The notes below the pieces were generated by a model. That model was not told the DNA's origin and did not search any database. It saw only the letters and a list, made by a program, of their open reading frames with translations. Made by a program: the position numbers and the translations under genes. Shown one piece after another: positions 17,974 through 25,852 of a stretch of 64,000 nt of DNA (position 1 is its first letter; the number at the start of each line of letters is the position of its first letter). Source of the DNA: Streptomyces sp. NBC_01314 (GTDB taxonomy: Bacteria > Actinomycetota > Actinomycetes > Streptomycetales > Streptomycetaceae); assembly GCF_041435215.1 (NCBI RefSeq), contig NZ_CP108394.1:6696001-6760000 (forward strand). Direction: 5' to 3'.

Positions 17974-19401
17974 TCAGGCGCCGCGCTTGAACTGCTGGTT
18001 GGTGCCGTTGCCACAGCCCCACTGGATGAGCTTGGCGCCGTCGGCGGTGGACTTGTCCAACACGTCGAGGCACTTGCCGCTGCGCCGTGAGACGAGGCGG
18101 AGCCAGCCGTCACCGGCGTCCTGGAGCTGCCACTGCTGGTTGCTGCCGGTGCCGCAGGTCCACTGGATGATCGGGTTGCCGTCGGCGGTGGAGTTGTTGG
18201 CCACATCGAGGCACTTGCCGCTGTGCCGGGCGACGACCTGGACGTATCCGCTGCCCATGTCCTTGAACCACCATGCCTGGTTCATGCCGCCGTTGCAGGT
18301 GTACTGGGTGATCTGGGTGCCGTCGTCCTGGGACCGGCTGGGGACGTCGAGGCACTTGTTGCTGTGGCGGGCGGTGATCGTCTCCCAGGGTCCGCCGACG
18401 CCGTCGACCTTCCCGGCCGCGGTGTCGACGTTGATCTGCGCGAACCAGTCCATGGTCATCGTGGTGTCGGTGGGGAACTCCAGCGGCAGCCAGACGTACT
18501 TCGAGGCGTTGACGTTCTGGTTGAAGGAGTTGCCCCAACGGTCACCCATGTAGAGGTACTCGGTGCCCGAGCTGCCCTGCACGGGCAGGACGAACGTGGT
18601 CTGGGAGCCGTACGCGGTGGAGTCGCCGACGTTCTGCAGATCGCCCCAGGTGCCGGTGATGCTGGAGGCGGTCGCGTACATCTGCTGGTTGGGCCGCCAG
18701 CCGGTGGCGCCGGAGGTGAGCAGGAAGTAGACGCCGTTGCGCTTGAACAGGGCGGGAGCCTCGCGCAGTTGGCCGGGCCAGAGCAGCTGCACACGGGTTT
18801 CGACGGTGAGGTAGTCGGGGCTGAGGCGGTAGATGTGCAGGTCGCGGTTCTCGCGCGCGGCCGAGATCATGTAGCCGGTGCCGTCGTCGTCCGTGTAGAC
18901 GGTGATGTCGCGGGACATGTGGCCCAGCGGGCGGAAGCTGCCCTGCCAGGTGTAGTCGCCGTCGACGGTGTCGGAGACGGCGACGGCGGCGCGGGCCTGG
19001 GTGTAGTCGGTTGCCAGCTCCTTGTGCATCCACATGACGAACTTGCCGGTGGACGCGTTGTACATGACCTTGGGGCGCTCGATGTTGGCCGAGGCGAGCT
19101 CCGGGGCACTGGCCTGGGTCAGGACGTGGCGTCGGAACTCCCAGGTCTTCAGATCGGTCGAGCGGTACGCGGACACATACCGGAATGAGTTGTCCTCGTT
19201 GCGGTTCTCTCCGAACCAGTAGTAGTACGAGCCGACCTTGATGACGCCCCCGCCGTGCGCGTGCACGACGGCACCTGTGGTGTCCGTGAACTGGGTGGCG
19301 TTGGGGATGGTGACGGTGGCCGCGTGCGCGGTGCCCATCAGAAGGGTTTGCGGGAGGAGACCTATCAGCACGGCAAGCAGGAAGAGCCAGACACGACGCA
19401 T
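17974..19401 (-). CDS. Secreted GH43-type glycosidase with ricin-type CBM13
   Basis: About 475 residues. The signal peptide runs through VWLFLLAVLIGLLPQTLLMG to a THAAT-like AHAAT cleavage region. The catalytic part (residues about 30-330) is a five-bladed propeller type with HAHGGGVIKVGSYYYWFGEN, SRDITVYTDDDGTGYM and LREAPALFKRNGVYFLLTSG. This block order resembles GH43 subfamily members such as exo-beta-1,3-galactanases. The C-terminal 130 residues are a ricin B lectin trefoil with three repeats, each with a GKCLDV or NKCLDV motif and a following QW or QAWWF motif. It probably degrades a plant arabinogalactan-type polysaccharide outside the cell. An in-frame ATG at 19413 is an equally possible start. 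Exact substrate is inference. Confidence 0.85.
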   Translation of the reverse strand: MRRVWLFLLAVLIGLLPQTLLMGTAHAATVTIPNATQFTDTTGAVVHAHGGGVIKVGSYYYWFGENRNEDNSFRYVSAYRSTDLKTWEFRRHVLTQASAPELASANIERPKVMYNASTGKFVMWMHKELATDYTQARAAVAVSDTVDGDYTWQGSFRPLGHMSRDITVYTDDDGTGYMISAARENRDLHIYRLSPDYLTVETRVQLLWPGQLREAPALFKRNGVYFLLTSGATGWRPNQQMYATASSITGTWGDLQNVGDSTAYGSQTTFVLPVQGSSGTEYLYMGDRWGNSFNQNVNASKYVWLPLEFPTDTTMTMDWFAQINVDTAAGKVDGVGGPWETITARHSNKCLDVPSRSQDDGTQITQYTCNGGMNQAWWFKDMGSGYVQVVARHSGKCLDVANNSTADGNPIIQWTCGTGSNQQWQLQDAGDGWLRLVSRRSGKCLDVLDKSTADGAKLIQWGCGNGTNQQFKRGA

Positions 19402-19468
19402 CGGGGGTTCCATTCACGACAGGACAGCACGAGAACAACCAAAAGCTGGCTGAAACCAACGTGCAGCA

Positions 19469-19497
19469 TGAGAATGCTTGCGACAGATGCGTGTCAA
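19469..19497 (-). promoter_or_regulatory. Candidate promoter of the GH43 gene
   Basis: On the minus strand TTGACA (19497-19492) and TTCTCA (19474-19469) are 17 bp apart. This would place transcription start near 19462 and give a leader of about 60 nt. Confidence 0.45.
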
Positions 19498-19904
19498 GAG
19501 TGTGAACGTGTTGAATCGCGCAGATGTCATCCGAGCGCCGCAAAGTCCTGAATTATCCTGCCCTGAACCGGCAAGTAGGTTGACCTGAGGCTGTGCGACG
19601 GGTCGAATGCTCACGGAGGTCCGGCTCGCGGGATGTTTGGTCGAGTCGATTTCTGTTCGAAGTTTCGGCTCCCCGGCTTCGCGTTTCGGCCTCGCGTCCG
19701 GCATCCCCTGGGGGCGAGCGGGTGCCGGCCGGCGATCCGCGAGTCGGCCGTCACGCCGGGGGACCGGCAACTCCGTGGTCGTGCGGGCGATTCCTCCCGG
19801 TCCCGGGCGATCATGATCGCCGTCAGGTCTCCCGCGTACGCTGACCGACCTTCTCCCGCACCTGGGGGCTACGGTGTTGTTGAGCAGGCAGGACGGGGAA
19901 CCGT
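19498..19904. other. Intergenic stretch without a convincing gene
   Basis: Between the glycosidase promoter and the TnpB element. Frames crossing it lack the codon bias of the neighbours and start sites lack ribosome sites. I see no repeat or RNA gene here. Confidence 0.5.
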
Positions 19905-20070
19905 TACTCAGAGAGCCTCAGTGACTCTCAGCATTCCAGGCATTTCAACCTGGAAGGTCCGTCTCGTCACCAGAGCGTGAAGGCTTCGATTTGAGTACGG
20001 TCTCTCGTTTCTGTCTGTCGCTGGTGCGGCAGGGTTGCGCCACCTGCCCGCCCCGCACCCGTCTTGCGGC
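19905..20070 (-). ncRNA. Possible omega (right-end) RNA of the TnpB element
   Basis: Directly after the tnpB stop two hairpins follow on the minus strand: TTCCAGG/CCTGGAA (19934-19940 with 19949-19955) and GAGAG/CTCTC (19911-19915 with 19925-19929). TnpB guide RNAs are known to come from the 3-prime end of the tnpB gene and the element right end, with the guide beyond it. Structure is seen; function and both limits are inferred. Confidence 0.35.
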
Positions 20071-21433
20071 GGGGGCGGGTGGTGCGGGTCTTCTGGTCGG
20101 CTCCACGAGGCTTCGACACCGCCGGGGTGGTGTCCTGGTCTCCGGCCACTCCGGTACCAGTCGTGCAGGCTGCCGCGAGGGCGGCGAGGTTGAGTGCGGC
20201 GTTGTCGTCCCGGTCGATGACCAGGCCGCAGGTGTCGCATGCATAGGTCCGGATGTGCAGCGGCAGTTTGGCTTTCACCGCGCCGCACCCGGAACAGGTC
20301 TTGGAGGAGGGGTACCAGCGGTCGGCCACGATGGTGCGGGTGGCGTGGCGCCGGCGGGTCTTGTAGGCGAGCTGGCGGCGGATCTCGCCGAATCCGGCGT
20401 CCGCGATGCGGCGGGCCAGGCGCCGGTTGCGGAGCATCCCGGCGACGTTGAGGTCTTCGACGACGACGGTGCCGTACTCGGCGGCCACGCTTGTGGTGAG
20501 CTTGTGCAGGGCGTCTTCGCGGAGGTTCGCCACGCGGTGGTGGACCTTGTTCCGCTGGGCGTTGGCCTTCTCCCACCGCTTCGACGGCTTCTGTCCGGTG
20601 CGCCGGTCGGGGCCCTGGCGTCGGGAGACGACGCGGGAGGCGCGGCGCAGTTGCTTGCGTGCCCGGTCGTAGTGCCCGGGGTTGGCGACGGTGCGGATCT
20701 CGCCCGTGCTGTCGGCCATCACCGCGAGAGTCTTCACGCCCAGGTCGATACCGACCGCCGCGTCCGGCCGGGCAACGCGGGCGATCTCCCGCTTCACCTC
20801 GACCGGGAACGAGACGAACCAGCGTCCGCGTTCGTGCCGGACGGTCGCCGACAGGATGCGGGCCGTCCCGGCCCGGACGCGGGCGAGGAGGCCGCCGGTG
20901 GGCTCGTGAGCGCGGAGTGTGCCGAGCCGGGGCAGCGTGACGTGCCGCCCGTCAGCGTCGACGCGGATCGTGCCGGTGGTGAACCGGCAGGACAGACGCG
21001 CCTTCCGCTTCGACTTGAACCGGGGCGCGCCCATCCGCTTGCCGCGCCGCTTGCCGTTCTTCGACTTCGCGTAGTTGTCGAACGCGGCCGACGCGTTCGC
21101 CAGCCCGGTGGAGTACGCCTCCTTGGAGTTCTCCTCCCACCAGGTGGACAAACGCGGATCGGTGCGCTTGGCCTCGTTGAACGCCTTCCGCAGCGACGGC
21201 AACGACCACCGCCGCCACTGTGTCAGCTCCGACTCCGCAACGCCGTAGGTCTCCTCGGCCTTGCGCTGCCACCAGGAGGCGGTCACCCAGCCGACAGCCC
21301 AGTTGTACGCCGCGCGGGCCGCACCGCAGTGCGAACGCAACGCCCGCTCCTGGGCGGCGTTCGGATCGAGCGCGTACCGGAACGCCTGCACCACGAACCC
21401 GGGCTGCGGCTGGAGCTTCTTCACTCCCGACAC
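19967..21433 (-). CDS. tnpB: TnpB RNA-guided nuclease of an IS200/IS605/IS607-type element
   Basis: A 488-residue TnpB. The N-terminal HTH_OrfB region (FRYALDPNAAQERALRSHCG, AYNWAVGW) leads to a RuvC fold with all three acidic residues: Asp230 in VGIDLGVKTLAV, Glu326 in VVVEDLNVAGM and Asp410 in DRDDNAALNLA. The zinc ribbon has Cys380, Cys383, Cys399 and Cys402. The protein therefore looks catalytically intact. The 70-residue tail after RuvC-III is basic and low in structure, as usual where the guide RNA overlaps the gene. No tnpA transposase is adjacent. The GTG at 21433 is the outermost start; a GTG at 21424 is also possible. It probably persists as a mobile or domesticated element. Confidence 0.9.
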   Translation of the reverse strand: MSGVKKLQPQPGFVVQAFRYALDPNAAQERALRSHCGAARAAYNWAVGWVTASWWQRKAEETYGVAESELTQWRRWSLPSLRKAFNEAKRTDPRLSTWWEENSKEAYSTGLANASAAFDNYAKSKNGKRRGKRMGAPRFKSKRKARLSCRFTTGTIRVDADGRHVTLPRLGTLRAHEPTGGLLARVRAGTARILSATVRHERGRWFVSFPVEVKREIARVARPDAAVGIDLGVKTLAVMADSTGEIRTVANPGHYDRARKQLRRASRVVSRRQGPDRRTGQKPSKRWEKANAQRNKVHHRVANLREDALHKLTTSVAAEYGTVVVEDLNVAGMLRNRRLARRIADAGFGEIRRQLAYKTRRRHATRTIVADRWYPSSKTCSGCGAVKAKLPLHIRTYACDTCGLVIDRDDNAALNLAALAAACTTGTGVAGDQDTTPAVSKPRGADQKTRTTRPRRKTGAGRAGGATLPHQRQTETRDRTQIEAFTLW

Positions 21434-21444
21434 CTCCCATAATG

Positions 21445-21457
21445 GTCAGTGAGTGAC
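21445..21457. promoter_or_regulatory. Small dyad between tnpB and the HTH gene
   Basis: GTCAGTGAGTGAC contains GTCA/TGAC arms around 5 bp, inside the 37-bp gap between the divergent starts. It could be an operator for the neighbouring HTH protein. No functional evidence. Confidence 0.25.
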
Positions 21458-21470
21458 TAAACTTTAGCAC

Positions 21471-21677
21471 GTGAACGATCTCGACAACTGGATCACCAGC
21501 GATCAGGCATGCGCGCGGCTCGGCATCGCCTGGCGCACCCTCTACAACCACCACCGCAACACCCCCGACTTCCCCCGCCCCCGCCACATCGGCCGCACCC
21601 TCCTATGGCCCGCCGACAAGCTCGACGAATGGCGCACCAAGCACCCGCCACGCAAGAAAAGAGACGATGAAAGATGA
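21471..21677 (+). CDS. Small AlpA/MerR-like HTH protein
   Basis: A 68-residue protein reading ITSDQACARLGIAWRTLYNH then FPRPRHIGRTLLWPADKLDEW, the pattern of excisionase/AlpA-type winged helix-turn-helix domains. The C-terminus is basic (KKRDDER). It starts at a GTG 37 bp from the tnpB start on the opposite strand. It resembles the N-terminal DNA-binding part of IS607-type serine recombinases but has no catalytic domain. It may regulate tnpB or be a leftover of a transposase. Function is inference. Confidence 0.65.
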   Translation: MNDLDNWITSDQACARLGIAWRTLYNHHRNTPDFPRPRHIGRTLLWPADKLDEWRTKHPPRKKRDDER

Positions 21678-21758
21678 GATTCACTGATGAATTCCGCAGC
21701 AGTTGACAACCCCACGCAGGACCGCGTGCGTGCACAGAACAGAGGAAAGGGGTGTCGC

Positions 21759-22076
21759 GTGGTGCGTCTGAAGGGTGGGGTCGCCGTCGTGGCTCTGGTG
21801 CTGGTCGCCGCGACCGGCTGCGAATTCGACAACACGGAGGGCTCGGCCGGACCGCGGGAGAGCCCCGGCGGGGGTGGCGCCGCCGTGTTCGCCGCCGTGG
21901 AGGCGCTGACCGTCAAGGGGCGGGCACCCAAGACCAATTACGATCGCGGCGAGTTCGGCAGCCCCTGGGCCGACACGGACTCGAACAGCTGTGGCACCCG
22001 CGTTATCTCTATGGTGCGCGATGCGACTGCCCGATTCCTGCAGTTCATACCGGGGGCGGCGGGCTATGCGTACTGA
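21759..22076 (+). pseudogene. 5-prime fragment of an HNH/DUF1524 lipoprotein gene
   Basis: From a GTG at 21759, preceded by AGGAAAGGGG, the frame encodes a lipoprotein signal (VALVLVAATGCEF) and then KGRAPKTNYDRGEFGSPW. The latter is clearly paralogous to KGRGPKTGYDRDKFGYAW in the next gene. Similarity stops at the CGTR motif near 22000, where the neighbour continues into the nuclease core. The frame then runs through unrelated codons to a stop at 22076. The missing C-terminal part of such a gene appears at 24141-24407. I read this as the broken 5-prime half of one ancestral gene. Confidence 0.65.
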
Positions 22077-22083
22077 GAGGCAC

Positions 22084-22857
22084 GTGAGTCACAAGGGAGT
22101 AGGGAACGCACGCTTCTCCCGCGCGGCGACGGCGGTGGCCGCTGCCGTGTTCCTCGTCTCGGGATGCGAGGGGCTCGGCGAAGACGACGCCCCCACGGGA
22201 TCCGGGCCGGCGGCACCGGCTGGGCAGGCGGTCAGCCCGCTCAAGAATCCAGACGGGACGAAGCCAGGGCTTGCGCCCCTGACGGAGGATGCGGACAGAG
22301 GCGCGGCCCGCAAGATCATCGAGGAGTTGTCCACGAAGGGGCGTGGGCCGAAGACGGGCTACGACCGTGACAAGTTCGGCTATGCCTGGATGGACACGGC
22401 CGACGGAGTGCCGCTCGCGAGGAATGGGTGCGACACTCGAAATGATCTCATTCGTCGTGACGGTCAGGACCTTCGCTTCCGAGCGGGCTCCGACTGCGTG
22501 GTCATCGCCATGACACTGCACGACCCGTATACCGGGACGACCATCGAGTGGCGCAAGCAGCAGGCCTCGGAGGTACAGATAGATCACGTGGTGCCGTTGT
22601 CCTACAGCTGGCAGATGGGCTCGTCGCGCTGGCCGGAGAGCAAGCGCAAGCAACTCGCCAACGACGTGCTGAATCTGATCCCGGTCGAAGGGCGGGCCAA
22701 TTCGTCCAAGGGCGATTCCGGACCCGCGTCATGGCTGCCACCCAACAAGCAGATCCGGTGCGCCTACGTCGTCCGGTTCGCCCAGGTCGCCGTCAAGTAC
22801 GAGATGCCGGTGACGACAGCGGACAAGGCAATGATGGTGAAGCAGTGCGACTACTGA
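22084..22857 (+). CDS. HNH/DUF1524 family lipoprotein nuclease
   Basis: About 257 residues. A lipoprotein signal peptide ends in FLVSGC. The HNH-like core contains VQIDHVVPLSYSWQMG with the His of the DH motif, ANDVLNLIPVEGRANSSKG with the central Asn, and SWLPPNKQIRCAYV. This is the DUF1524/GmrSD C-terminal-like HNH layout common in secreted Streptomyces proteins. It should act as a nuclease anchored outside the membrane; substrate unknown. The start could be the GTG at 22084 (GAGAGG just upstream) or the ATG at 22066. The gene sits between the 5-prime and 3-prime remnants of a paralogue. Confidence 0.8.
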   Translation: MSHKGVGNARFSRAATAVAAAVFLVSGCEGLGEDDAPTGSGPAAPAGQAVSPLKNPDGTKPGLAPLTEDADRGAARKIIEELSTKGRGPKTGYDRDKFGYAWMDTADGVPLARNGCDTRNDLIRRDGQDLRFRAGSDCVVIAMTLHDPYTGTTIEWRKQQASEVQIDHVVPLSYSWQMGSSRWPESKRKQLANDVLNLIPVEGRANSSKGDSGPASWLPPNKQIRCAYVVRFAQVAVKYEMPVTTADKAMMVKQCDY

Positions 22858-22922
22858 AAGCGCCGCGGTGACCTGGGAAAACGTGTTCGGTTTCGGATTG
22901 TCGAACGCGTACGCTCCATACC

Positions 22923-24049
22923 GTGGCTGACCGCATACGGAAGATCGTGACGAAGCTGCCGGGCCTGAAGAGCGTCACCGACGTATGGAAGGTGGCAGAC
23001 CGCAGTCTCGCGCGGGGGATGCTGCGTTCCTCGCGGACCTCGGCATCGCGCTCGCCGGGGCTTACGGCTCCGACGCCGGGCGGATCTGGCAATACAGGAG
23101 CGTCTTCGACCATCTGCTCCGGCTGCTGACCACCACGTCCGGTCCCGGGAACGTCGCCCAGGCGCTGCGGATGGTCTCCTCGGCGGAGGCTGCTGACAGG
23201 AAGCTGGACCGTTACACGGCCTCCCTGCTGGCCTCCAGCCAACCGGCAGAGGAAATGGCGGTGGCGTTCACCGGGAAGGCCACTGAGGAACTGCGTGCGT
23301 GCCTGGTCCATGAACTGGTGCTCAGGGGGGCCGACGTTACGAAGACCCCGGGGATCGCAGGGTGGGCGATGTCGCCGCACTGGAGGCACCATCCGCTGGG
23401 ATGGCTGCCGTTGGCACTGTCCGATGTGGAAGGGCAGCCGGATCTGCCGAGCTACAGCGCTCGCGGCGGTAGCCACTCGATGCCGTACGGTCCGTCGGCT
23501 AGCCGAAAGGTTCGGGGCGATGCCGGGGCGCACGTGCCGTCGGTCGAGGAGACGACGACCGAAGCCGCTGCCAAGGGCATCGGTGCTGCTGTGGCGAACT
23601 GGGCCGAGGAGTCGAACGGCCGGATCGAGGCACGAGTATTCGATCTGGCAGCTCCGCTGGAGGCCGAGTCGGTACCGGGCATGTTGCTGGGACTGGGGCT
23701 GGAGTGCCTGAAGGGTGCGGGGAAGAAGACCGCCTTCTCGGTCGCGGCCTGCCCGCCGGACCAGGCATGGCGGGTCCTCTTCGGCGCCGCGTCCACGGGA
23801 GGTGCCTACAACTCCGGCACCCGTGGCGCATATGGCCGTCTGGCCGCTTGGCAATCCCTGGCCGCCCTGGCTGGGGCTGCAGATGGCGGCCTTGCGGAGG
23901 AGGTTGAGGCACGTGTACGAGAGTGCACCTGGTACGGCTTCGATGCCGACACCAAGTGGTTCGAGCGCGTGGCCTGGGACATCGGCCTCGCGGTGGTCTC
24001 TCCAGAACGCCGACGGCTGGCGATGCTGGCCGCGACGGACACCGACTGA
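22923..24049 (+). pseudogene. DUF6183-like gene with a one-base frameshift in a G run
   Basis: The GTG at 22923 begins ADRIRKIVTKLPGLKSVTDV and continues VWKVADRSLARG. At the G5 run 23014-23018 the frame breaks. One base over, it continues DAAFLADLGIALAGAYGSDA and stays open to 24049. Adding one G restores a continuous protein of about 375 residues, so the gene is either a fresh pseudogene or carries a homopolymer sequencing error. The protein is soluble, Ala/Gly/Leu-rich and matches my memory of the Streptomyces DUF6183 family; no function is known to me. It lies inside the split HNH gene region. Confidence 0.7.
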
Positions 24050-24140
24050 ACACGACCGGGACGGCACATCAGCGTAGGCCTGACCACCTCGCCGATATCC
24101 CCCGATGCCGTCTGGCAGGCGACGTACAAGCCGGACAGCA

Positions 24141-24407
24141 GGGGGCGACCCGCTCAACCTCCTCGCGGTCGACTCGGGCACCAACCGCGGCAAGGGTGAC
24201 GGTGACGCGGCCACCTGGCTCCCGCCCGACAAGGCGTACCGCTGCACGTATGTGGCCGCCCAGGTCGCCGTGAAGACGAAGTACGGCCTCTGGGTCACCT
24301 CCGCCGAACAGACCGTGATGAAGCGCGTCCTGACCACCTGCCCCGAGCAGAAGCTCCCCACCGGGGGCAACCCGACGAAGGCCCCGGCCCGCTTTCACGC
24401 GGGCTGA
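24141..24407 (+). pseudogene. 3-prime fragment of an HNH/DUF1524 gene
   Basis: The frame reads DPLNLLAVDSGTNRGKGDGD, then ATWLPPDKAYRCTYVAAQVA and ends CPEQKLPTGGNPTKAP. This matches the end of the HNH paralogue at 22.7 kb (DVLNLIPVEGRANSSKG, SWLPPNKQIRCAYV) and lacks everything before it. The preceding bases to 24060 encode an unrelated tail (TSPISPDAVWQATYKPD) in another frame. Together with 21759-22000 it looks like the two ends of one interrupted gene. Confidence 0.65.
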
Positions 24408-24440
24408 GGCCGTCGCGGTGCCGCCGCGCGGGGAGGGGCG

Positions 24441-25178
24441 TCAGCCGAAGTCCTTGTCCATGTCGATGACCTTGCCCTTGGGGGCCTTGGCCGGAACCGG
24501 CTTGTCGTAGTCGGTGAAGACGAGGTCGCCGGGCTCCTTGGCGGACTTGCTGACGACCCGCAGGAGGTACGGCTCGCCCTCGGTGGCGACGTACAGGGTG
24601 TAACTGTCCTTGCCGTCCTTCTCGTTGAGGAGGATCGCGGGGGTGCCTTCGACCTCGGCGGTCTTGCCGCGGGTGGCGTCGGAGTCGACGTCCTCGAAGT
24701 CGGCGAGGACGGTGTCGAGGTCGCAGAAGCTCGCCATGTCCTTGGAGTCCTCGGCGGTCGCGGACGTCTTGGTCCACTTGTCGGCGAGCATGTCGACGAC
24801 CATGTCGGTCTCCTCCTTGGAGGAGTCCTTCGACTGGGCGCGCACGAAGGCCTCGTCGTACTTCATGTAGAGGGTGTCGCCGACCTTGATCAGCTCGGCC
24901 TCGCCCTCGCCGCCCATGGTCATCGTGCCGGCGCAGTCGCCCTTCTTGTTCATGGCCATGTCCATCTGGATCGTGCCGCCGGCGGACTCGTCCTTGATCT
25001 CACCCTTCATCCGGAGCGAGTCGGCGTCCGAGGTGGCCTTCACGGCCTTGTCGGCGATCTCGCCGCCGGTCAGTCCGGCGAACGGGCCGTCGGCCTTGTC
25101 CTCGCCGGAGAGACAGCCGGTGAGCGTGAAGGTGGCCGTGGCGGCGATGCAGAGAGCGGCGAGTGCGGTGCGACGCAT
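24441..25178 (-). CDS. Lipoprotein of LolA/LprG-like type
   Basis: 245 residues with a lipoprotein signal peptide ending in FTLTGC. The mature part has alternating strands and segments LRMKGEIKDESAGGTIQMDM, GDTLYMKYDEAFV and EGTPAILLNEKDGKDSYTLY. This pattern is typical of actinobacterial lipoproteins with a half-barrel fold like LolA or LprG/LppX, which carry lipids. I infer this fold from the pattern only. The ATG at 25178 is used because the signal peptide begins there; an upstream in-frame extension to 25466 is Arg/Pro-rich and unlikely. It converges with the HNH fragment and follows a small exported protein gene. Confidence 0.7.
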   Translation of the reverse strand: MRRTALAALCIAATATFTLTGCLSGEDKADGPFAGLTGGEIADKAVKATSDADSLRMKGEIKDESAGGTIQMDMAMNKKGDCAGTMTMGGEGEAELIKVGDTLYMKYDEAFVRAQSKDSSKEETDMVVDMLADKWTKTSATAEDSKDMASFCDLDTVLADFEDVDSDATRGKTAEVEGTPAILLNEKDGKDSYTLYVATEGEPYLLRVVSKSAKEPGDLVFTDYDKPVPAKAPKGKVIDMDKDFG

Positions 25179-25254
25179 GGGAGTTCCCCCCTGGGAATCG
25201 GTGTGAGGTGCGTGAAACGAGCGGTGGTGTCGCGCTGTTCGTCGAGCGGTGACG

Positions 25255-25641
25255 TCAGTACGTGCGGGTGTCGAGTACTTCGCCCGCGGAGTCGTAGACC
25301 GTGACGCGGCCTCGCCCGCCGTACTTCCAGTCGGCGAAGGCTGCGGCGATGAGCCGGGCGGGGCCGGTGCCGCCTCCCGGTGGTCCGCCGCTGAAGTCGG
25401 TGCGGAGGTCGGTGGCATCGGTGCCTCCCCCGGGTGGGGCAGACGGCCTGTGAACCTCGGTGACATGGGAGACGGCAGCTCTCTCGGCGGAGGTGCCGTG
25501 CGTGTTCACAAAGGCTTTGAAGCGGTCGGCCGAACCGCTGCCGTTCACGGTGGTGTCACCGCTTCCGGCGTTCGCCGAGACCACACCGATGAGCAGGAGA
25601 CCGACCGTCGCGTTCAGCGCGAGCTGGGTTTTCATCCCCAT
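25255..25641 (-). CDS. Small exported protein of unknown function
   Basis: 128 residues with an N-terminal signal (LALNATVGLLLIGVVSANA). The mature protein is short, with a Pro/Gly-rich middle (APPGGGTDATDL) and an ending reading WKYGGRGRVTVYDSAGEVLD. The ATG at 25641 has an AAGGAG site 7 nt upstream. I do not recognise the family. It may be transcribed with the lipoprotein gene 76 bp downstream. Confidence 0.65.
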   Translation of the reverse strand: MGMKTQLALNATVGLLLIGVVSANAGSGDTTVNGSGSADRFKAFVNTHGTSAERAAVSHVTEVHRPSAPPGGGTDATDLRTDFSGGPPGGGTGPARLIAAAFADWKYGGRGRVTVYDSAGEVLDTRTY

Positions 25642-25852
25642 GGCGTGCTCCTTCCCCAGTGTGTGACAGCACAGCCAACGTGTGACCACCTGGATCGGGC
25701 GGCCCGCTGTTCGATGGGTCAATGACAGCAGAGCTTGTGAACCGAGTCAACACGATTCACAAAGTCGAGTGTGTACACGGCGTGAATGGGTAGATCTTGC
25801 GTGCGTCGGTATGCTCGACGTCACACCACCAGGTACGAGGGGAGCCGGGCGC

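Noticed and set aside
19967..24407. A prophage or large integrative element covering tnpB and the HNH region
   Set aside because: No integrase, structural or replication genes and no attachment-site repeats were seen; only a TnpB element and duplicated lipoprotein genes.
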